Positions 32,557 to 40,863 of a stretch of DNA of 64,000 bases are shown in pieces. This stretch comes from Pacificoceanicola sp049341065 (GTDB taxonomy: Bacteria; Pseudomonadota; Alphaproteobacteria; Rhodobacterales; Rhodobacteraceae), in NCBI RefSeq assembly GCF_049341065.1, contig NZ_JBMPIX010000001.1, forward strand, positions 310,001-374,000. Reading direction: 5' to 3'. Below the pieces are notes generated by a model, which saw only the letters and a list, made by a program, of their open reading frames with translations, had not been told where the DNA came from and searched no databases. Each line of letters opens with the position of its first letter. Position 1 is the first letter of the stretch. The translations under genes were made by a program, and so were the position numbers.

Positions 32557-33036
32557 CTATGCCTCTCCGCAAGTCGTTGGTGCAGGGGGCTGTGAACCTT
32601 TTTTGCTCTCGAGCACACCCAGCAGAATTGATCCAAGGATACAGGCGGTAAACAGGTAAAGGCCCCAGGCCGTTTCGACCCGGCCAACGCCCAGCCCTTT
32701 TGAGACTGTGATATAGACGGCGATCAGAAAGACATCCGCCATGGCAAATTTGCCCAGCACATTCACCACTGGAATGGCGCGCCGGTCCAGCAGGTCAAAT
32801 TGTATCAGCGCAAGTCCCAGCGTCTTCAGCATCGGCGCAAAAAGCGCGAAGATCGTGACCAGAAGAGCAAGAAAAATATCCGAGTCCCAAAGGCTTTGCA
32901 GGCCTGAGATGACCGAGATTTCACTCAGTCCGAAGAGTGGCAGGAAACCCGCGCGCAGCAAGGGCGCGAACCAGGCGACGGGATAAAGGACAAAGAGCAA
33001 AAGGTTCAGCCAGCGGATCAAGACACCCACCACCAC
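32557..33036 (-). CDS. Paraquat-inducible protein A family membrane protein
   Basis: 159 residues, four membrane helices, a PqiA-like domain (SGLQSLWDSDIFLALLV, IFALFAPMLKTLGLA, VNVLGKFAMADVFLIAVYI). PqiA proteins are tied to lipid transport to the outer membrane with MlaD-like partners. The start is not ATG: two adjacent GTG codons (33036, 33033) and a TTG (33024) are possible. It overlaps the end of the previous gene, and mlaF/mlaE-type genes follow the same direction upstream, which fits a shared function in lipid transport. Confidence 0.85.
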   Translation of the reverse strand: MVVGVLIRWLNLLLFVLYPVAWFAPLLRAGFLPLFGLSEISVISGLQSLWDSDIFLALLVTIFALFAPMLKTLGLALIQFDLLDRRAIPVVNVLGKFAMADVFLIAVYITVSKGLGVGRVETAWGLYLFTACILGSILLGVLESKKGSQPPAPTTCGEA

Positions 33037-33404
33037 AGCACAAGAAGCGCCAGCAACATAAGCGCGTGCACCGCGTCGATCCAGCGCCAGCGCGCGCCCT
33101 TTGTGATGCCGCAGATCAAGAATACCGCCGATGGCACCAGTAATGCCGTGATGCCGCCGCCCTGCGCCATCATCTGCGCCGCCTTGGTGTAGAAGGGGCC
33201 AGAGGTCAGCCCCAGCGCCGGTGCAAAGCTTGTGGTGATCCCGCCAAGCGCCAGTAGCAATGTCACCAGCGCGGGCCAGCGGGCAAGGCCATTGCCAAGG
33301 ATCACGCGCAAAAGGGCCAGCACCGCCAGAACTTCGAGGTAGACGAACTTTTTGACGAAGATAAAGCCCAGCAGGATCGGGTCCGGCTCGAACAGCGGTG
33401 TCAT
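33018..33404 (-). CDS. Small integral membrane protein of the mla/pqiA cluster
   Basis: 128 residues with about four hydrophobic helices (YLEVLAVLALLRVILG, ALVTLLLALGGITTSF, ALLVPSAVFLICG, ALMLLALLVLWWWV). I recognise no family. It starts with a 4-base overlap with the mlaF-like gene (33401-33404), and its 3' end overlaps the pqiA-like gene, so all are translated together. A role in envelope lipid traffic is inferred from context only. Confidence 0.75.
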   Translation of the reverse strand: MTPLFEPDPILLGFIFVKKFVYLEVLAVLALLRVILGNGLARWPALVTLLLALGGITTSFAPALGLTSGPFYTKAAQMMAQGGGITALLVPSAVFLICGITKGARWRWIDAVHALMLLALLVLWWWVS

Positions 33405-34147
33405 CTTACCGCCTCGATCGGCCCCTCGGCGCGGCCTGAGATGAACTGATCAAGGTAGGGGTCCCCCGAATTGTCCATTTGGCTGACCGGTCCGGTCCAT
33501 TTTATCACCCCGTCGTGCAGCATGGCGACATTGTCGGCAATCGCGCGCACGCTGGACATGTCGTGGGTGATGGTCATGGCGGTGGCGCCCATTTCGACCA
33601 CGATCTCGCGGATCAGGTCGTTGATGACGCCCGCCATGATCGGATCGAGGCCGGTTGTCGGTTCGTCGAAAAAGATGATCTCGGGCTCGGCGGCGATGGC
33701 GCGGGCAAGGCCGACACGTTTTTGCATGCCGCCCGACAGCTCGGCAGGATAAAGATCGGCGACCTCGGACTTCAGACCGACACGGCGCAGCTTTTCGATG
33801 GCGATCTCGCGCGCCTCGGCCTTGGGCCGCTTGAGTGATCCGCGCAACAGACGAAAGGCGACGTTCTGCCAGACGGGCAGGGAATCGAACAGGGCGCCGC
33901 CCTGAAACAGCATGCCGAAGCGGGCAAGAAAGGCGTCGCGGTCGGCTTTGGTGACGTCTTGTCCATCAAGGGTGATCATCCCTTCGTCATGGGTGACCAG
34001 CCCGAGGATGCATTTCAGCAGAACCGATTTTCCGGTGCCCGATCCGCCGATGATGACCATCGACGTGCCGCTGGCGATCGTCAGGTCAACGCCGCGCAAT
34101 ACGCGGTTTTCTCCAAAGGATTTCTCGACCTTGGACAGCTCGATCAT
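33401..34147 (-). CDS. mlaF: MlaF-type ABC transporter ATPase
   Basis: 248 residues. ATPase of a phospholipid transporter between inner and outer membrane. Walker A is GGSGTGKSV, the signature is LSGGMQKRV, and Walker B is IIFFDEPTTGLDP, all in the sub-type seen for MlaF (the GMQKR form). The ATG at 34147 has GGAAAGG upstream. mlaE lies just upstream on the same strand. No mlaD, mlaB or mlaC gene is in the window, so the remaining components lie elsewhere or are replaced. Confidence 0.93.
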   Translation of the reverse strand: MIELSKVEKSFGENRVLRGVDLTIASGTSMVIIGGSGTGKSVLLKCILGLVTHDEGMITLDGQDVTKADRDAFLARFGMLFQGGALFDSLPVWQNVAFRLLRGSLKRPKAEAREIAIEKLRRVGLKSEVADLYPAELSGGMQKRVGLARAIAAEPEIIFFDEPTTGLDPIMAGVINDLIREIVVEMGATAMTITHDMSSVRAIADNVAMLHDGVIKWTGPVSQMDNSGDPYLDQFISGRAEGPIEAVR

Positions 34148-34214
34148 TTCGGCGCCTTTCCGGGGACAGGAGCGGATTTGAGGCGTGATGCAAAGCACGC
34201 GTTCATGGGGCAAG

Positions 34215-34997
34215 TCATAGCGAGAAGAAAGCCCCCGTCAGCAGGAAGTTGGCCGCAAGAATCAGCACCGCGGCGGCTTCGACGCTGCCTTTGGTGGCGC
34301 GGCCCACGCCCTGCGCGCCGCGGCCCGAGTTCATGCCGAAATAGCAGCCCATGAGCGCGGCCAGTCCGCCAAAGACACAGCCTTTAACAAGCGATGAGAT
34401 GATATCCAGCGGTTCAAGGAAATCGACGGTGTTCTTGATGTAAGCCGCAGGGTTGAACCCAAGCGATCCGGTGGCCACGGCATAGCCGCCAAAGATGCCG
34501 ATGATATCGCCGACGCCGACCAGCACGGGCACAACGATCAGCGCCGAAAGAACCCGCGGCGCAGTGAGGTATTTCATCGGATGAGTGGACAGGGTGACCA
34601 GCGCATCAATCTGTTCGGTCACCTTCATGGTGGCGACTTCGGCGGCGATGGAGGATGTCACACGCGCCGCGATCATCAGTCCGACAAGCACCGGGCCAAG
34701 TTCGCGCACCATACCGATGGCGACAATCTGGGGGACCACTGCCTCGGCGTTGAAGCGGGCGCCACCAGCGTAGATCTGCAAGGCCAGCGCCGCGCCGGTG
34801 AAGATCGCGGTCAGGCCCACGACGGGCAGCGACAGCCAGCCGATGTTCAGCAGGGCAAGACCAAATTCGCGTCCGTAGAACGGCGGGCGGAACATGTGGC
34901 CTATCGCAGAAAAGCCGAACAGGGCCACGCGCCCGACCGAAGCCAGAAACATCAGCGCCGTGCGGCCAAGCGTTCCGATGGGGGACAGAATGTTCAT
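34215..34997 (-). CDS. mlaE: MlaE-type ABC transporter permease
   Basis: 260 residues, with about five membrane helices. The MlaE family pattern is present: an N-terminal amphipathic helix, LIAVGLTAIFTG-like FTGAALALQ, GMVRELGPVLVGLMIAARV with its conserved E-L-G-P, EQIDALVTLS(T)HPMKYLTAPRV, and GGYAVATGSLG. It pairs with the ATPase 67 bases downstream. Its ATG overlaps the stop of alr by 4 bases. Confidence 0.93.
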   Translation of the reverse strand: MNILSPIGTLGRTALMFLASVGRVALFGFSAIGHMFRPPFYGREFGLALLNIGWLSLPVVGLTAIFTGAALALQIYAGGARFNAEAVVPQIVAIGMVRELGPVLVGLMIAARVTSSIAAEVATMKVTEQIDALVTLSTHPMKYLTAPRVLSALIVVPVLVGVGDIIGIFGGYAVATGSLGFNPAAYIKNTVDFLEPLDIISSLVKGCVFGGLAALMGCYFGMNSGRGAQGVGRATKGSVEAAAVLILAANFLLTGAFFSL

Positions 34998-36031
34998 GCG
35001 CCGTGGTAATCCCGGGCATAGCGAGTGCCCAGCGAGGTCAGGATCTCGTAGCCGATGGTGCCGGCCCAATCGGCCAGTGTGTCGATCGACTGGTGCTGGC
35101 CCAGCAGTTCTAACGCTTCGGGGGGCTGCTCAAGGTGGCTGACATCCACGCCGATCAGGTCCATCGAGATGCGGCCAAGGATCTTGCAGCGGGTCTCTCC
35201 GGCCCAGACATAGGCATTGGGGCCCATGCCGCGCAGGATGCCGTCGGCATAGCCGCCGGCGATGGTGGCAACGCGCATCGGCGTGCGCGCGATAAAGCTG
35301 TTGCCATAGCCGACGGATTCGCCGGGCTCCACTTCGCGCACCTGAATCACCGGGATGGAAAGCGTGACAACCGGGCGCGCGTCTACAAAGGGCAGGCCGC
35401 CATACAGACCGATGCCAGGGCGGGTGATGTCAAAGCAATAGTCTTCGCCCAAAAGGATGCCGCCCGTCGCAGCCAGCGAGCGCGGCGCATCTATGCCGTC
35501 GGTCATATCCTGAAAGGCGCGCAACTGGTGGGGATTCATGCCATGGCAAGGCTCATCGGCGCAGGCCAGATGGCTCATCACCAATTGCGGCTTTTGGGCA
35601 AGGGCGATGTCGCGCAGCGCACTCCATTCGGCGGGCTCCATCCCCAATCGATTCATGCCGCTGTCAAGCTGGATGCCAAAGGGGCTGCCGGGCAGGCCCT
35701 CGACGTGGCGCAACATCTGGTCGATCGAGTTGATCATCGGTATCAGCCGCGCCTCGCGCAGCAGGTCCGCATCGCCTGCCATATGCCCGGAAAACACAAA
35801 GATGTCCGGGCCGGGGCCAAGGATGCGCCGCAGGGCGACGCCTTCCTCGGCAATGGCCACGAAAAACCGCCGCGCGCCTTCGGCGGCAAGCGCCGGGGCA
35901 ACCTTGTCTATGCCAAGGCCATAGGCGTTGGCCTTGACCACGGCGCCGGTCTCGGTGCGGCTTTTCTCGGCGAGGGTGTGCCAGTTCGCGCGCAGGGCGC
36001 TCAGATCAATAGAAAGACGTGCTTGTGTCAT
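34994..36031 (-). CDS. alr: Alanine racemase
   Basis: 345 residues. Makes D-alanine for peptidoglycan. The PLP lysine is in AVVKANAYGLG, the catalytic C-terminal tyrosine is in VGYGNSF, and IQLDSGMNRLG and RPGIGLYGG are further family motifs. In the first region residues 5-230 form the TIM barrel. Overlap with mlaE suggests one long operon alr-mlaE-mlaF-x-pqiA-like-radA. Confidence 0.96.
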   Translation of the reverse strand: MTQARLSIDLSALRANWHTLAEKSRTETGAVVKANAYGLGIDKVAPALAAEGARRFFVAIAEEGVALRRILGPGPDIFVFSGHMAGDADLLREARLIPMINSIDQMLRHVEGLPGSPFGIQLDSGMNRLGMEPAEWSALRDIALAQKPQLVMSHLACADEPCHGMNPHQLRAFQDMTDGIDAPRSLAATGGILLGEDYCFDITRPGIGLYGGLPFVDARPVVTLSIPVIQVREVEPGESVGYGNSFIARTPMRVATIAGGYADGILRGMGPNAYVWAGETRCKILGRISMDLIGVDVSHLEQPPEALELLGQHQSIDTLADWAGTIGYEILTSLGTRYARDYHGA

Positions 36032-36124
36032 GATGCGTGTTTGGCATGCCGCGCCGGGGCGTCAAGGGGGAATTGCGCCGCATGACAGCTTGTGAGGCCG
36101 CGCGCGCGGCGCTACTGCTTGGGC

Positions 36125-37126
36125 ATGATGGATTTTGACGACAGGCTTCAAGCCAAGATCGATGGGAAAACCAAGCCATTGGGGGCACTTGGCCAGATCG
36201 AGATTCTGGCTGCCAAGGTGGCGCGCCTGCAAAAGCGGCTTGACCCGGAAATGTCGCGCGCGCGGCTGGTGATCTTTGCCGGTGATCACGGGATCGCCCG
36301 GATGGGAGTTTCTGCCTATCCGGTCGAAGTGACCCGGCAGATGGTTCTGAACTTTGCATCCGGCGGCGCGGCGGCCAATGTCTTTGCCCGCGCGAACGGG
36401 CTGGATCTGACCGTGGTGAATGCCGGCGTCGTCGGCGGATCGTTCGATCATCCCGAGGTGCGCGAGGCTTCGATGGGCGAGGGGACAGGCAATTGCGTGA
36501 TCGGCCCGGCGATGAGTGCCGCCACCTGCGAAAAGGCGCTTGAGACGGGCTATCAGATCGGGGCCGAGGGGGATTGGAACGCTTGCGCCTTTGGCGAAAT
36601 GGGGATCGGCAACACCTCGTCCGCAGCGCTTGTGGCGCACCGGCTGACCGAAGCGCCGCTGCAGGCGCTTGTCGGGCGCGGGACCGGGCTGGATGACGAT
36701 GGTCTGATCCAGAAACACGACACGCTGGCACGCGCCAGCGCGCGGGTGTCGGGACAATTGGGGCCAATGGCGGCCTTGGCGGAATTTGGCGGTTTCGAAA
36801 TTGCCATGATGGCGGGCGCCATGCTGGGCGCCGCCGAGGCGAAACGGCTTGTTCTGGTCGATGGTTATATTGCCACGGTGGCGGCGCTGGTGGCTGCGCG
36901 CATCACGGCAAGCGCGCGCGACGCGATGGTGTTCTGTCATCTCTCCGGAGAGCCGGGGCACCGTGTGGTGCTGGAAACGATGGGGGCCAAGCCCTTGTTG
37001 CAACTGGATATGCGGTTGGGCGAGGGGACCGGGGCGGCGCTGGCCTGGCCCTTGGTACGCGCCGCTGTCGCCATGTTGAACGAGATGGCGTCTTTTGACG
37101 ATGCCGGGGTGTCGGGGGCGTCATGA
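36125..37126 (+). CDS. cobT: Nicotinate-nucleotide--dimethylbenzimidazole phosphoribosyltransferase
   Basis: 333 residues. It makes alpha-ribazole phosphate for the lower ligand of cobalamin. The family blocks are FAGDHGIA, GVSAYP-EVTRQMV, NFASGGAAANVF, FGEMGIGNTSSAA, GRGTGLDDDGL, and the catalytic Glu region of LRLGEGTGAALA-like MRLGEGTGAALAWPL. Two adjacent ATG codons (36125, 36128) are both possible. cobS follows with 4 bases of overlap and the alpha-ribazole phosphatase after that. The 93-bp gap to alr is too short for a cobalamin riboswitch. Confidence 0.96.
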   Translation: MMDFDDRLQAKIDGKTKPLGALGQIEILAAKVARLQKRLDPEMSRARLVIFAGDHGIARMGVSAYPVEVTRQMVLNFASGGAAANVFARANGLDLTVVNAGVVGGSFDHPEVREASMGEGTGNCVIGPAMSAATCEKALETGYQIGAEGDWNACAFGEMGIGNTSSAALVAHRLTEAPLQALVGRGTGLDDDGLIQKHDTLARASARVSGQLGPMAALAEFGGFEIAMMAGAMLGAAEAKRLVLVDGYIATVAALVAARITASARDAMVFCHLSGEPGHRVVLETMGAKPLLQLDMRLGEGTGAALAWPLVRAAVAMLNEMASFDDAGVSGAS

Positions 37127-37890
37127 GGTTCGATCTGCGGCTTGAATGGACCCTGTTCCTCTTGGCGGTGCAATTCCTGACCCGCCTGCCGGTGCCGCGC
37201 GATCTTGAGTTTTCCGATGATCTGCTGGTCCGCGCGACCAAATACTATCCGCTTGTCGGCTGTCTGGTCGGGGCGATCGGCGCCGGGGTACTTTGGTTGT
37301 TCGAGCTTTGGGTGCCGGATTTGGTGGCAGTACTCTTGTCCCTCGCGGCGACGATCATGGCCACGGGCGCCTTTCACGAGGACGGCCTTGCGGACGCGGC
37401 CGATGGTCTGGGCGGCGGACTGACAAAGGAACGCGCGCTTGAGATCATGCGCGATTCCCGGATCGGAACCTATGGCGCGGTGACGCTGGGCACGACTTTG
37501 GCGTTGAAGGTGGCAATTCTGGTGTCGCTTGGTCCTTGGATGGCCGGGATCATGTTGATCGCGGGGCATGCGCTGGGGCGAATGGCGGCGGTGCATGTGA
37601 TCGCAACCACCGATTACGCCCGCGATCATGGCGCCAAGTTTACCGTGCCATCAGTCACGCAGGATGGCTATCGAGTGGCCTTGCTGGTCTCGGCCGGGGT
37701 TCTGCTGGGGCTGGCGCTGCTTGCCGGGCCGGGCGTCGCGCTCTGCGCCATCGTCGGCAGCACGTTGCTGGGGCAAGCCTTTCGGGCGATCTTTGTCCGC
37801 AAGCTGGGCGGTTACACTGGTGATTGTCTGGGCGGAACCCAGCAGATGGGCGAATTGGGGGCGCTTCTGGCGGTCCTGATATGGCTCTGA
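37123..37890 (+). CDS. cobS: Adenosylcobinamide-GDP ribazoletransferase
   Basis: 255 residues, an integral membrane enzyme that joins adenosylcobinamide-GDP and alpha-ribazole to make cobalamin. Blocks visible: AVQFLTRLPVP, FPLVGxxxG-like YYPLVGCLVGAIGAG, the metal-binding HEDGLADAADGLGGG, RIGTYG, and GGYTGDCLGGTQQ near the end. About six membrane helices. It overlaps cobT by 4 bases and the phosphatase by 10. Confidence 0.95.
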   Translation: MRFDLRLEWTLFLLAVQFLTRLPVPRDLEFSDDLLVRATKYYPLVGCLVGAIGAGVLWLFELWVPDLVAVLLSLAATIMATGAFHEDGLADAADGLGGGLTKERALEIMRDSRIGTYGAVTLGTTLALKVAILVSLGPWMAGIMLIAGHALGRMAAVHVIATTDYARDHGAKFTVPSVTQDGYRVALLVSAGVLLGLALLAGPGVALCAIVGSTLLGQAFRAIFVRKLGGYTGDCLGGTQQMGELGALLAVLIWL

Positions 37891-38384
37891 CGCTGCTGCG
37901 CCATACCACGCCCGATGTGACCAAGGGCACCTGTTATGGCATGACCGATCTATCCTTGGCCGACAGCTTCGAAGCCGAGGTCGCCGCGGTGCTGCAAAAC
38001 CTGCCCAAGCCGCGCGCGATCATCTGTTCGCCGCTGACGCGCTGCCGCCACTTGGCCGAACGCATCGGAAGTGAGATGTCGCTTGAGGTATCCGTTTCAA
38101 GTCATTGGCGGGAAATGGATTTCGGATCGTGGGAGGGCACGCTTTGGAGCGATCTTCCGCGCGCTGACCTGGACGCCTGGGCCGAGGATTTCCACCACTA
38201 CCGCGACCATGGCGGCGAAAGCGTGGCGCAGCTTTATGGCCGGGTTCAGCAGGGCATCGCTGCCGCGCCCGAGGGCGCTCTGATCATTACACATATGGGC
38301 TGTATCAAGGCGGCGTTGGTGGCATCGGGCGCCCCCAGGGGGTGGGACGCCCAAGTGCCGTTTGGCGGATCCATCCGCCTATGA
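37881..38384 (+). CDS. cobC: Histidine phosphatase family protein, probable alpha-ribazole phosphatase
   Basis: 167 residues. The RHG motif is LLRHTTP, with a Thr in place of the usual Gly, and a later His in ITHMG. CSPLTRCRHLAERI and WREMDFGSWEG are the phosphoglycerate-mutase-type pocket. The position after cobT and cobS fits removal of the phosphate of alpha-ribazole 5'-phosphate. ATG 37881 overlaps the cobS end by 10 bases. A weak 7-bp hairpin (38384-38411) marks the convergent end with dnaB. Confidence 0.88.
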   Translation: MALTLLRHTTPDVTKGTCYGMTDLSLADSFEAEVAAVLQNLPKPRAIICSPLTRCRHLAERIGSEMSLEVSVSSHWREMDFGSWEGTLWSDLPRADLDAWAEDFHHYRDHGGESVAQLYGRVQQGIAAAPEGALIITHMGCIKAALVASGAPRGWDAQVPFGGSIRL

Positions 38385-38411
38385 GAGCGCTGTCTAATGA
38401 AGTTGCGCTCT
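38384..38411. terminator. Weak hairpin between cobC and dnaB
   Basis: 7-bp stem AGAGCGC/GCGCTCT with a 14-base loop. It overlaps the stop codons of both convergent genes. Confidence 0.35.
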
Positions 38412-39894
38412 AGAAATTGTCGTCCCCTTGCTGCCATGGCTTAGCGAGGTTGCCAAAGCGGGTGAACTGGCTTTCGAAGGACAGCTCGACCGTGCCGATG
38501 GGGCCATGTCGTTGCTTGCCAATAATGACTTCAGCCTTGCCGTGCAACCGGCTCATCCGTTCCTGCCATTCGGCCATCTTGTCGAGCTCATGATCGCCGG
38601 GCTTTTCCCGCTCCACATAATATTCTTCGCGGAACACGAACATGACCACGTCTGCGTCCTGTTCGATCGACCCCGATTCCCGCAGGTCAGAGAGCTGCGG
38701 GCGCTTGTCCTCGCGGTTTTCGACCTGACGCGACAACTGCGACAGGGCAATCACCGGAATGTTGAGTTCCTTGGCAATGGCCTTGAGACCCATCGAAATC
38801 TCGCCGATTTCCTGAACCCGGTTTTCGGCGGTGCCGCGCAGAAGCTGCAGATAGTCGACGATGACAAGGTCCAGCCCATGCGTCCGTTTCAGACGTCGGG
38901 CGCGGGCCGCAACCTGGCTGATCGGCAGCGCAGGCGTGTCGTCGATATAAAGCGGGCAGGCCTCCAATTCCTTGGCGGCATCGACAAAGCGACGGAATTC
39001 ACCTTCGTCCATGTCGCCCTGACGGATCTTGTGGCTGGAAATCTCGGACGCTTCGGCCAAAATCCGGCTGGCCAGCTGTTCAGCGCTCATTTCCAGCGAA
39101 AAGAACCCGACAACGCCGCCTTCGATCGATCCGGTGGTGCCATCGGGGCGCTGACCTCTTTTGTAGGCCTTGGCAATGTTGAAGGCGAGGTTGGTCGCCA
39201 GTGAGGTTTTCCCCATCGACGGACGCCCGGCAAGGATCAAAAGGTCAGAAGGGTGCAGGCCCCCCAGCTTCTTGTCCATATCGTTCAGGCCGGTGGAAAT
39301 CCCTGCCATGCCGCCATCACGCTGATAGGCCGCGTTGGCGACATTCACCGCTTCGGTCACGGCCTTCAGAAAGGACTGAAAGCCGCTTTCGGTCTGACCT
39401 TGCTCGGCCAGCTTGTAAAGCTTCTGTTCCGCCTCGACGATCTGTTCGCGCGGCTCGCTCGAGACATCGACCTTGGCGGCCTTTTCGCTGATCTCGCGGC
39501 CCAACCCGATCAGGTCGCGGCGGATGGCGAGATCATAAATCATCTGCGCATAATCGCGCACCGCAAAGCTGCTGACAGCACTGGCGGCCAGACGCGCCAG
39601 ATAGGCAGGACCGCCCAATTCCTTCAGGCCCTCGTCGTCTTCCATGAAAGCCTTGAGCGTCACCGGCGAGGCAAGGTTGTTCTTGGCGATACGGGCAGCG
39701 GCGACCTCGTAGATGCGGCTGTGCACCGGATCGTAGAAATGCTTGGAATTAATGATCGAAGCAACACGATCATAAATGTCGTTGTTGGTCAGGATCGCAC
39801 CCAGAAGCTGCTGCTCGGCCTCGATGGAATGCGGCATGGTTTCGGCGGCTTCGACCTGTAGGCCGATTGGATTGATTGTCGCTATTTCGTTCAT
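38410..39894 (-). CDS. dnaB: Replicative DNA helicase DnaB
   Basis: 494 residues; unwinds DNA at the replication fork. An N-terminal helical domain (residues 20-125: PHSIEAEQQLLGAIL ... YDRVASII) precedes the RecA-like core: Walker A GRPSMGKTS, FFSLEMSAEQL, VIVDYLQLL (Walker B), SQLSRQVE, LRESGSIEQDADVV with the arginine finger region. No intein. It lies upstream of alr in its usual order for the family, except that the cobTSC block in the opposite orientation separates the two. Confidence 0.97.
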   Translation of the reverse strand: MNEIATINPIGLQVEAAETMPHSIEAEQQLLGAILTNNDIYDRVASIINSKHFYDPVHSRIYEVAAARIAKNNLASPVTLKAFMEDDEGLKELGGPAYLARLAASAVSSFAVRDYAQMIYDLAIRRDLIGLGREISEKAAKVDVSSEPREQIVEAEQKLYKLAEQGQTESGFQSFLKAVTEAVNVANAAYQRDGGMAGISTGLNDMDKKLGGLHPSDLLILAGRPSMGKTSLATNLAFNIAKAYKRGQRPDGTTGSIEGGVVGFFSLEMSAEQLASRILAEASEISSHKIRQGDMDEGEFRRFVDAAKELEACPLYIDDTPALPISQVAARARRLKRTHGLDLVIVDYLQLLRGTAENRVQEIGEISMGLKAIAKELNIPVIALSQLSRQVENREDKRPQLSDLRESGSIEQDADVVMFVFREEYYVEREKPGDHELDKMAEWQERMSRLHGKAEVIIGKQRHGPIGTVELSFESQFTRFGNLAKPWQQGDDNF

Positions 39895-40103
39895 CTCTTG
39901 TCCCCCCGTCTGCTCAAGCGCGGTGCCTATCGTGTGGCCGCGCGGAGGTGCAAATTGTATGTTTCTGGGGATAACTCTGTGAGCCTACCCGCCACCGCAT
40001 ATTGTGTAGAATTGCCAAGCTTCGGTCAACATCTGGTTTGTGCGACTCGGGTATGTCACCGCAGGGCCACAGGGAAGGCCCACGTGATTTTCTTGCCCCG
40101 GGG

Positions 40104-40775
40104 TTAATCCTCGGCGCGCGCCGCGCGCCAGCCGTGCGGATCTTTCAGGAACGACTCAACCTCGCCCAGCACACCTGCGTGCTTTTCAGGTGCCTCGGCC
40201 AGCACATCCCACCAAGTGCACAAGTGGTGCAGGGACACCCCGTGATCGCCCAGCGTCTTGATGGTTTCGGGGAAGATCCCGTAGTAGAAAATCACCGCCG
40301 TATGCGCACAGGTGGCACCGGTTTCCCGGATCGCATCGACAAAGGACAGCTTGCTGCCGCCATCGGTGGTCAGATCTTCGACCAGCAGCACCCGCTCGCC
40401 CTCGCTCATCGCGCCTTCGATGCGGGCGTTACGGCCATAGCCTTTGGGTTTCTTGCGCACATAGGTCATCGGCAAGGCCATGCGTTCGGCAACCAGCGCG
40501 GCAAAGGGAATGCCCGCCGTTTCACCGCCCGCGATGTTGTCGAAAGCCTCGAACCCGGCGTTGCGCATCACCGTCACGGTCAAAAAATCCATCAAGGTGC
40601 TGCGAATCCGCGGGAAGGAAATCAGCTTGCGACAATCGATATAGACCGGGCTCAATTGCCCCGAAGCCAGCTTGAACGGTTCATCCTTCATAAAGTTCAC
40701 CGCCTCGATCTCCCACAGCATGCGTGCGGTCAGTCTGGCCATTTCTTCGGCAGAGGGGTAACTCGAAGGGATCAT
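40104..40775 (-). CDS. pyrE: Orotate phosphoribosyltransferase
   Basis: 223 residues. Fifth step of pyrimidine synthesis: orotate plus PRPP to OMP. The PRPP-binding motif VLLVEDLTTDGGSK is complete, and PVYIDCRKLISFP and NIAGGETAGIPFAALVAERM precede it. pyrC is upstream on the same strand; the gap of 87 bases holds copy B of the dispersed repeat. Confidence 0.95.
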   Translation of the reverse strand: MIPSSYPSAEEMARLTARMLWEIEAVNFMKDEPFKLASGQLSPVYIDCRKLISFPRIRSTLMDFLTVTVMRNAGFEAFDNIAGGETAGIPFAALVAERMALPMTYVRKKPKGYGRNARIEGAMSEGERVLLVEDLTTDGGSKLSFVDAIRETGATCAHTAVIFYYGIFPETIKTLGDHGVSLHHLCTWWDVLAEAPEKHAGVLGEVESFLKDPHGWRAARAED

Positions 40776-40802
40776 AACAGCTTCCTTTGTTCTTGCGGGC
40801 CC

Positions 40803-40863
40803 GGTGCTTCTTTGGGCTCAAAATACCTCGGGGGAGTCCCGAAGGGACGGGGGCAGAGCCCCC
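40803..40863. repeat. Dispersed intergenic repeat, copy B, with tandem hairpins
   Basis: Reverse orientation to copy A at 23341-23394. The reverse complement reads GGGGCTCTGCCCCC, then a second hairpin (GTCCC/GGGAC, 40836-40848), then the core CCCCCGAGGTATTTT-GA-GCCCAAAGAA. It begins at the pyrC stop codon and ends before pyrE. Likely a transcript-end element. Confidence 0.75.

Noticed and set aside
36032..36124. Possible cobalamin riboswitch before cobT
   Set aside because: The gap is only 93 bases and lacks a B12-box-like GCCACTG motif.
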